A stretch of 55,191 nucleotides of DNA from an uncultured Collinsella sp. (GTDB lineage Bacteria; Actinomycetota; Coriobacteriia; Coriobacteriales; Coriobacteriaceae): NCBI GenBank assembly GCA_905194675.1, contig CAJJTG010000010.1:1-55191 (forward strand). The letters run 5' to 3'. This document shows positions 49,248 to 55,191 of this stretch, in pieces. Numbering within the stretch: the stretch's first letter is position 1; every line of letters begins with the position of its first letter. The notes under the pieces were generated by a model. The model worked only from the letters and a program-made list of their open reading frames with translations, did no database searches and was not told where the DNA came from. A program made the translations under genes and the position numbers.

Positions 49248-51278
49248 GTGGCAAACGAAAACGATTACGATGGCGGCGAGATTAAGATTCTCGAAGGTCT
49301 CGAGGCCGTTCGTAAGCGCCCGGGCATGTATATCGGCTCGACGAGCGCCAGCGGTCTGCATCACCTGGTGTGGGAGATCGTTGACAACTCCGTCGACGAG
49401 GCCATGGCCGGTTTCTGCACCGAGATCCAGGTGACGGTCCACGCCGACAACTCCATCACGGTCGTCGACAACGGGCGCGGCATCCCCGTCGACGAGCACC
49501 CTGTTAAAAAGATCCCGACGCTCGAGGTCGTCATGACGATCTTGCACGCCGGCGGTAAGTTCGATAACTCGGCCTATAAGGTCTCGGGCGGCCTGCACGG
49601 CGTAGGCATCTCCGTCGTCAACGCACTGTCCAAGCGCGTGGTCGTTCAGGTTCGTCGCGATGGCAACACCTACGAGATGGAGTTCTCGCGCGGCAAGACC
49701 GTCAAGAAGATGGAGGTCGTGGGCACCTCGGATTCGACGGGCACCACCGTCACCTTCTGGCCCGACGACGAGATCTTCGAGACCTGCATCTACGATTTCG
49801 ATACGCTGCACAACCGTCTGCAGGAGACAGCGTTCCTCAATAAGAACCTCAAGATCGTGCTGACCGACGAGCGCGAGGCGACTCCCCACGTGGAGGAGTT
49901 TTGCTACGAGGGCGGCATCATCGACTTCGTCAAGTTCCTCAACGAGGGCAAGGACGTCCCCGAGGCCTTTAAGGAGCCCATCTACATCGAGGGCAAATCG
50001 GACCCGGACGCTCCCGTGGCCAAGATGGGCGAGGTCGAGGTTTCCCTGCAGTGGAATAGCGGCTACGGCGAGAACGTCATGTCGTTTGCCAACGACATCT
50101 ACACTCCCGAGGGCGGCATGCACCTTGAGGGCTTCCGCACCGCGCTCACCCGCGTGATCAACGACTACGCGCGCAAGCAGAACCTGCTCAAGGAAAAAGA
50201 CGCCAACCTGACCGGCGACGATGTGCGCGAGGGCCTTTCGGCCGTTATCTCGGTCAAGCTGCCCGATCCGCAGTTTGAGGGGCAGACCAAGGCCAAGCTC
50301 GGTAGCTCCTATATGCGCACGCTCACGCTCAAGATCGTGACCGACGGCCTCGCCGATTACTTGGAGGAGCATCCCAAGCCCGCCCGCGAGATCGTCAAGA
50401 AGGCGCAACAGGCCTGCAAGGCGCGCAATGCCGCCCGCAAGGCGCGCGAGGCGACCCGCCGCAAGAGCCTGCTCGAGACGGCGTCCCTGCCCGGTAAGCT
50501 CGCTGACTGCTCGGTGCGCGATGCCGAGCTGACCGAGCTCTTCATCGTAGAGGGCGACTCGGCAGGCGGTTCGGCCAAGGACGGCCGTCGCCGAGACATT
50601 CAGGCGATTCTGCCCCTGCGCGGCAAGATTCTGAACGTCGAACGCGTTGGTGACCATCGCGCGTTCTCGAGTGACACCATCCAGTCGCTGATTACCGCGA
50701 TCGGCTGCGGCGTCACGACGATTGCCGGCGACGGCGGCGACTTCGATATCACCAAGGCGCGCTACCACAAGATCATCATCATGACCGATGCAGACGTCGA
50801 CGGTGCGCACATCCGCATCCTGCTGCTGACGTTCTTCTACAAGTACATGCGTCCGCTGATCGATGCCGGCTACGTCTATGTTGCCTGTCCGCCCATCTTT
50901 GGCATTAAGGTGCGCAACAAGATCCACTACGTGTATCCCAACGGCCGCCAGCCCGAAGACGAGATCCTGCGCGACACCATCCAGAGTCTGGGCCTGAACC
51001 CCGACGATAACGACGAAGACGGCAAGGCCAAGGATGGCAAGATCACCAAGAAGCGCAAGGGCTATACCGTCCAGCGCTACAAGGGTCTGGGCGAGATGGA
51101 CCCCAAGCAGCTCGCCTCGACGACGATGGATCCCAAGACCCGCATCCTGCAGCGCGTGTCGATCGAGGATGCCGTGGTGGCAGACCGCGCCGTGCGCGAG
51201 CTGATGGGTTCCGAGGTCGGCTATCGCCGCGAGTACATCGAGAAACACGCGCATGACGCACGATTCTTAGATGCCTAA
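49248..51278 (+). CDS. gyrB: DNA gyrase subunit B
   Basis: A 676-residue gyrase ATPase subunit. GHKL domain (EIVDNSVDEA, DNGRGIPVDEH, GLHGVGISVVNALS), transducer, and TOPRIM (FIVEGDSAGGSAKDG, PLRGKILNVE, TDADVDGAHIR). The GTG at 49248 has AAGGAGG four to five bases upstream; the longer frame to 49230 contains that site. Partner of GyrA 172 bases downstream. Confidence 0.97.
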   Translation: MANENDYDGGEIKILEGLEAVRKRPGMYIGSTSASGLHHLVWEIVDNSVDEAMAGFCTEIQVTVHADNSITVVDNGRGIPVDEHPVKKIPTLEVVMTILHAGGKFDNSAYKVSGGLHGVGISVVNALSKRVVVQVRRDGNTYEMEFSRGKTVKKMEVVGTSDSTGTTVTFWPDDEIFETCIYDFDTLHNRLQETAFLNKNLKIVLTDEREATPHVEEFCYEGGIIDFVKFLNEGKDVPEAFKEPIYIEGKSDPDAPVAKMGEVEVSLQWNSGYGENVMSFANDIYTPEGGMHLEGFRTALTRVINDYARKQNLLKEKDANLTGDDVREGLSAVISVKLPDPQFEGQTKAKLGSSYMRTLTLKIVTDGLADYLEEHPKPAREIVKKAQQACKARNAARKAREATRRKSLLETASLPGKLADCSVRDAELTELFIVEGDSAGGSAKDGRRRDIQAILPLRGKILNVERVGDHRAFSSDTIQSLITAIGCGVTTIAGDGGDFDITKARYHKIIIMTDADVDGAHIRILLLTFFYKYMRPLIDAGYVYVACPPIFGIKVRNKIHYVYPNGRQPEDEILRDTIQSLGLNPDDNDEDGKAKDGKITKKRKGYTVQRYKGLGEMDPKQLASTTMDPKTRILQRVSIEDAVVADRAVRELMGSEVGYRREYIEKHAHDARFLDA

Positions 51279-51450
51279 CCTGTTCGGCTTTCCCAGCCAC
51301 CGCACCTTCGCTCTCAATCGTCGGTCGCGTACCCAAGTACGCTTCCCTCCTCTTTCGAGCGAATCTGCGGCACCTGGAAAAGCCGTCTCCGTCCTAGTGA
51401 CGGGGACGGGGACTATCTGATTTGAACCACGCAAACCATGAGGAGGTAAC
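51279..51450. other. gyrB-gyrA gap with two inverted repeats
   Basis: The 172-base gap contains GCGTAC/GTACGC with a 4-base loop (about 51327-51342) and an 11-bp stem with one wobble, CCGTCTCCGTC/GACGGGGACGG (51383-51409), not followed by a T run. Gyrase genes are often regulated by supercoiling; nothing in the gap shows the mechanism. Confidence 0.5.
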
Positions 51451-54231
51451 GTGGCAGACGATATCAACAATAACGAGGGTATGGGCGAGGCCGGCGATGC
51501 CGGCATGCCCGACGATCTGAAGCGCCTGCTTGCCCGCGCTGAGCAGGGCGAGGACGGCGATCCGGACGCCTATAACCCCGATGCCGATGATGATGAGGAA
51601 GAAGACGACGACGGCGAGCTCGAGGAGAGCTTTGGCGAAGTCGACCGTGGCGCCTCGGCCGGCGAGGATATCAATGGCGGCCAGCTCCAGATTTCGGAGT
51701 TCGGCCGTGAGATGAAACAGTCGTTCATCGAGTATTCGATGTCGGTCATCACGGCGCGCGCCCTGCCGGACGTGCGCGACGGCCTAAAGCCGGTTCACCG
51801 CCGCATTCTGTACGCGATGAACGAGAGCGGCATCTACCCCAACCGCCCACACAAGAAGTCGGCCTGGACGGTCGGCGAAGTTATCGGTAAGTACCATCCG
51901 CATGGCGACTTCGCGGTCTACGAGGCAATGGTTCGCCTGGCGCAGTGGTTCTCCATGCGCACGCCGCTCATCGACGGCCACGGCAACTTCGGCAACATCG
52001 ACGGCGACGGCGCCGCTGCCATGCGTTACACCGAGAGCCGCCTGGCAAAGCCCGCCATGGAGCTGCTGCGTGACCTGCAGAAGGATACCGTCGACTGGCA
52101 GCCCAACTACGACGAATCGCTCGCCGAGCCTCAGGCGCTGCCTGCGCGCTTCCCCAACCTGCTGGTCAACGGCAGCCAGGGCATCGCCGTCGGCATGGCC
52201 ACCAATATCGCCCCGCATAACCTCACCGAGGCGATCGAGGCAACCTGCTACCTGATCGATAATCCCGACGCCACTGTCGACGAGCTCATGCAGATCATGC
52301 CCGGTCCGGACTTCCCCACCGGCGCCATCATCATGGGCAGCGCCGGCATTAAGCAGAGCTACGAGACCGGCCGCGGCTCCATTACCGTGCGCGCCAAGGC
52401 CCACGTGGAATCCACCAAGACCGGCCGCAACCGCCTGGTCTTTACCGAGATTCCCTACATGGTCAACAAGGGCACCCTGCAGGAGAAGATCGCCCAGCTC
52501 GTCAACGACAAGCGCATCGAGGGCATCTCGGACATGCGCGATGAGTCCAACCAGAAGGGTATCCGTCTGGTCATCGAACTCAAGAAGGGCGTCATCCCGC
52601 AGGTCGTGCTCAACAACCTGTACAAGTACACCTCGCTGCAGACGACCTTTGGCGCCAACAACCTGGCGCTTGTCAACGGCGTTCCCAAATGCCTGAGCCT
52701 GCGCGAGATGCTGCAGCACTACATCGACCACCAGGTCGACGTCGTCACCCGCCGCACCCGCTTCGACCTTAAGAAGGCCCAGGCCCGCGCGCATATCCTT
52801 GAGGGCTACCTGATGGCCCTTGACCATATCGACGAGGTCATCAGCATCATCCGCTCCTCGCAGACTGATTCCGAGGCCAGCAGCCGCCTGATCGAGCGCT
52901 TTGGCTTTACGCCCGAGCAGACCACGGCCATCCTCGAGATGAAGCTGCGCCGCCTGACCGGCCTGGAGCGCGACAAGATTCAGGAAGAGCTGGACGGCTT
53001 GCGCCGCGCCATCGCCTACTACGAGGACCTGCTGGCGCACGAGGAGAAGATCCTGGGCGTCATTAAGGAAGAGATGCGCGAGATCTCCAAGAAGTTCGGC
53101 GATAAGCGCCGCACCGAGATCAGCCATGTCGAGAAGGACCTGGACGTCGAGGACCTCATTGCCGACGAGGACATGGTCGTGACCATCACCCACACCGGCT
53201 ATGTCAAGCGCATCCCGGTGGCCGCATACCGCGCCCAGAAGCGCGGCGGCAAGGGCGTGTCGGGCGTCAACCTCAAAGAGGACGACGTTATCGACGAGAT
53301 GTTCATCGCGTCCACGCACGAGTACGTGCTGTTCTTCTCGAGCAAGGGTAAGGTCTATCGCCTGAAGGTGCACGAGCTGCCGGTGGGTACGCGCCAGGCG
53401 CGCGGTACCGCGATCGTCAACCTGCTGCCCTTCGAGGAGGGCGAGAAGATCGCGAGCGTCATCAGCTGCCGCGAGTTCCCTGCCGACGAGTACCTGATGT
53501 TTGCCACCAAGAGCGGCATGGTCAAGAAGACCGTAATGAGCGCATATGACCGCAGCCGCCGCGACGGCCTGATCGCTATCAACCTGCGTGACGACGACGC
53601 GCTGCTGAACGTGCGCCGCGTGCGCGAGGGCGACAAGATTATCCTGGCCACCACCGCGGGCAAGGCGATCATGTTCTCCGAGGAGCAGGTGCGCGCCACC
53701 GGCCGCGATACTAGCGGCGTTCGCGGTATCGGTATGAAGGACGGCGTGAGCGTTCTGGGCATGGAAGTCACTAACGGCAACGGTGATTTATTCGTCATCA
53801 CCGAGCGCGGCTACGGCAAGCGCACGCCGGTCGCGGACTACCCGGAGCAGAATCGCGGCGGCCAGGGCGTCTACACCATCCAAATGACCGAGCGTAAGGG
53901 CAACCTCGCGGCCATGAAGACGGTGGGCCCGCAGCACGAGCTGTTCATCGTGACGGAAGGCGCGACGGTCATTCGCGTCAAGACCGACGAGATCAGCCAG
54001 ACTGGCCGCGCGACCCAGGGTGTGAAGATGATGAGCGTGGGAGATGGCGACCGCGTCACCGCTGTGGCTCGTATGACGAGTGCCAAGAAGAAGGCCAAGG
54101 TTCCGGCCGTTGCCGAGGGCCAGGAGTCGCTCGACCCGCTTGCCGCCGGCGCGATGGAAGCCCCGGCCGATGACGACCATGTTGACATCGGCTCTGGTGA
54201 CGAGGCGCTGGAGGACCTGCTCGAGGAGTAA
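51451..54231 (+). CDS. gyrA: DNA gyrase subunit A
   Basis: A 926-residue gyrase subunit that cuts and rejoins DNA. Catalytic Tyr193 (AAMRYTES; Tyr122 in E. coli), and a GyrA box QKRGGKG at 596-602 before the six-bladed C-terminal domain. Compared with E. coli there is an extra acidic N-terminus of about 71 residues (DADDDEEEDDDGELEES). In the quinolone-determining region, HPHGDFAVYE has Phe154 at the E. coli Ser83 position. GTG start with GAGGAGG upstream. The stop is followed directly by an rmlB fragment. Confidence 0.97.
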   Translation: MADDINNNEGMGEAGDAGMPDDLKRLLARAEQGEDGDPDAYNPDADDDEEEDDDGELEESFGEVDRGASAGEDINGGQLQISEFGREMKQSFIEYSMSVITARALPDVRDGLKPVHRRILYAMNESGIYPNRPHKKSAWTVGEVIGKYHPHGDFAVYEAMVRLAQWFSMRTPLIDGHGNFGNIDGDGAAAMRYTESRLAKPAMELLRDLQKDTVDWQPNYDESLAEPQALPARFPNLLVNGSQGIAVGMATNIAPHNLTEAIEATCYLIDNPDATVDELMQIMPGPDFPTGAIIMGSAGIKQSYETGRGSITVRAKAHVESTKTGRNRLVFTEIPYMVNKGTLQEKIAQLVNDKRIEGISDMRDESNQKGIRLVIELKKGVIPQVVLNNLYKYTSLQTTFGANNLALVNGVPKCLSLREMLQHYIDHQVDVVTRRTRFDLKKAQARAHILEGYLMALDHIDEVISIIRSSQTDSEASSRLIERFGFTPEQTTAILEMKLRRLTGLERDKIQEELDGLRRAIAYYEDLLAHEEKILGVIKEEMREISKKFGDKRRTEISHVEKDLDVEDLIADEDMVVTITHTGYVKRIPVAAYRAQKRGGKGVSGVNLKEDDVIDEMFIASTHEYVLFFSSKGKVYRLKVHELPVGTRQARGTAIVNLLPFEEGEKIASVISCREFPADEYLMFATKSGMVKKTVMSAYDRSRRDGLIAINLRDDDALLNVRRVREGDKIILATTAGKAIMFSEEQVRATGRDTSGVRGIGMKDGVSVLGMEVTNGNGDLFVITERGYGKRTPVADYPEQNRGGQGVYTIQMTERKGNLAAMKTVGPQHELFIVTEGATVIRVKTDEISQTGRATQGVKMMSVGDGDRVTAVARMTSAKKKAKVPAVAEGQESLDPLAAGAMEAPADDDHVDIGSGDEALEDLLEE

Positions 54232-54480
54232 GTGAAGGCCTTCGGCCGCCCCGAGGACGACTTCGACTGGGTGCGCGACCGCCCCGGCCACGACCGCCGC
54301 TACGCCATCGACGCGGCCAAGCTCCGCCGCGAGCTCCGCCGCGAGCTCGGCTGGGAGCCGAGGAACACCGACTTCGCCGCGGGCCTTGCGGGGACGATCC
54401 GCTGGTACCGCGACAACGAGGCCCGCTGGCGCCCCGCCAAGGAGGCCACCGAAGCCAGGTGCAAATCTCAGGGGCAGTAG
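54232..54480 (+). pseudogene. 3' fragment of dTDP-glucose 4,6-dehydratase gene (rmlB/rfbB)
   Basis: The 82 codons after the gyrA stop match only the C-terminal end of RmlB: GRPEDDFDWVRDRPGHDRRYAIDAAK, ELGWEP and TIRWYRDNEARWRP. The Rossmann and catalytic parts (about three quarters of the protein) are missing, so it cannot be active. A 12-bp tandem duplication (CGCCGCGAGCTC at 54325-54336 and 54337-54348) adds RREL. The frame starts with GTG abutting the gyrA stop, so it could still be translated. It marks a recombination junction. Confidence 0.85.
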
Positions 54481-54564
54481 GACCGCCCGCGTCAATACGG
54501 CGGACATCTCTGACGTCTTCCGAAAGGGCCTGTCTTGCCTGAGACTTCCATTGGTTTGACGATG

Positions 54565-54598
54565 CCCCATGGACCCAAATGACGGCGGGTCCATGGGG
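54565..54598 (+). terminator. Inverted repeat, possible terminator after gyrA region
   Basis: A perfect 12-bp stem CCCCATGGACCC/GGGTCCATGGGG with a ten-base loop, followed by GCGTCTCATTTCG, which is only weakly T-rich. The remaining bases of 54481-54737 hold no gene. Confidence 0.6.
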
Positions 54599-54737
54599 GC
54601 GTCTCATTTCGTGGGTTGGTTAGGCATGGAGCGACCTCTTCATCCGTGTCGATTTGCGATGCCATTCGTCCTAATCCTCAGCGGCACTTCAAGATTGTCA
54701 ATTATCCAGCCCCCTGGAGAGCCAATGTCTATAACAT

Positions 54738-55191
54738 TTACACCCATCTCCGACCGTGTATCAGGGTGTCGGATATATCGAGATCGCATGTCGCCCATGG
54801 TATTGGAAGGCTTATCCCATAGAAATTAATCGGAGAGGTGTCTATTGTTTCGAGGTGGCCGTTCGCCCTACGGATCCACGATGTGCCACGGGCGTCGGTA
54901 AAAGCAATCTCTGAGCCAAGAACAATTCCCATTCCGCGCCCGTGAGTTGGCAAAAGAGTGGACCAGGAACCCGGAGGAAGAACGGATATGTAAGAACGAC
55001 ATTCATAGTCAGGGCCGGCGAGTTCACCGTTAGGTTTAGGGCCGTTTCCCTGGATTCCAACACAAGTTATGACGACGTTGTAAACCGGAGATTCACTTTT
55101 GTTTGACAAGACAGTCCGCATGTATAGGAAAGCGCTGTCGTATGGGTGGTCGTCGGGCCCGAGATCCTCAAGCCAGCACGAGACGCCTTCC
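54738..55191 (-). CDS. Unrecognised protein, C-terminal part only
   Basis: An open frame on the minus strand that runs out of the window at 55191, giving about 150 residues and the natural stop. It includes EGVSCWLEDLGPDDHPYDS before the first internal Met, then VLPPGSWSTLL, GIVLGSEIAFTDARGT and SWIRRANGHLETID. The pattern of a folded domain with a final WxRRxNGxLE-type strand is seen in various actinobacterial hypothetical proteins. No N-terminal part is visible, and base composition is lower in GC than the neighbouring gyrase genes. Function unknown. Confidence 0.6.
   Translation of the reverse strand, partial: EGVSCWLEDLGPDDHPYDSAFLYMRTVLSNKSESPVYNVVITCVGIQGNGPKPNGELAGPDYECRSYISVLPPGSWSTLLPTHGRGMGIVLGSEIAFTDARGTSWIRRANGHLETIDTSPINFYGISLPIPWATCDLDISDTLIHGRRWV

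Noticed and set aside
49197..51254. 685-residue minus-strand frame opposite gyrB
   Set aside because: Antisense shadow of a certain gene in high-GC DNA.
1..55191. CRISPR arrays, intact insertion sequences, integrase or transposase genes
   Set aside because: No regularly spaced direct repeats and no such enzyme is encoded; duplication footprints are present, but without a mobile-element enzyme.

Overview
The window is chromosomal DNA from a high-GC Gram-positive gut bacterium. Codon use, the actinobacterial style of the partitioning, RNase P and gyrase genes, PafBC-like WYL regulators, LPxTG-type surface proteins and the overall gene content fit class Coriobacteriia, most probably Collinsella or a close relative. 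The assignment comes from recognising gene families and gene order, not from a database search.

Layout. 1-2059: 5' end of a 16S rRNA gene (minus strand), its leader, a TraX-like gene, and tRNA-Lys with duplicated tRNA-derived repeats. 2050-11667: minus-strand housekeeping and signalling genes: M29 aminopeptidase, purC, a sensor kinase/response regulator pair, a Tat lipoprotein behind a TSCPD protein, and a solute-binding protein overlapping a membrane GGDEF protein. 11732-15571: a large Ig-like surface protein inserted between a purB 3'-end remnant and purB, with a G9 tract in its putative promoter. 15572-17478: purB and tRNA-Gly with more tRNA-derived repeats. 17537-23170: an IclR regulator facing a four-gene cluster, probably for sugar-acid breakdown, with an orphan PTS EIIC. 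23472-26903: a thioester adhesin. 26969-37457: a probably inactive M28-like membrane protein, two WYL regulators, a DinG-type exonuclease-helicase, ddl and rlmN.

37476-54231 is the replication-origin region. On the minus strand lie parA-parB with three perfect parS sites, rsmG, khpB (jag), yidC, yidD, rnpA and rpmH. On the plus strand lie a GHKL-ATPase/winged-helix gene, dnaA, dnaN, recF, a DciA-like gene, gyrB and gyrA. Repeated TTTTCAACA boxes lie on both sides of the GHKL gene and dnaA, and an AT-rich segment with TAA/TAG triplets follows dnaA, which suggests a bipartite origin. The gyrA stop is followed directly by a broken rmlB 3' fragment, and the window ends in part of an unrecognised minus-strand gene.

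The points most worth a second look are the GHKL-wHTH protein between the two parts of the origin, the variant DnaA boxes with matching DnaA changes, the tRNA 3'-end cassettes, the poly-G promoter, the orphan-EIIC operon with its 30-bp palindrome, the degenerate M28 protein, and Phe in place of the quinolone-determining Ser in GyrA.
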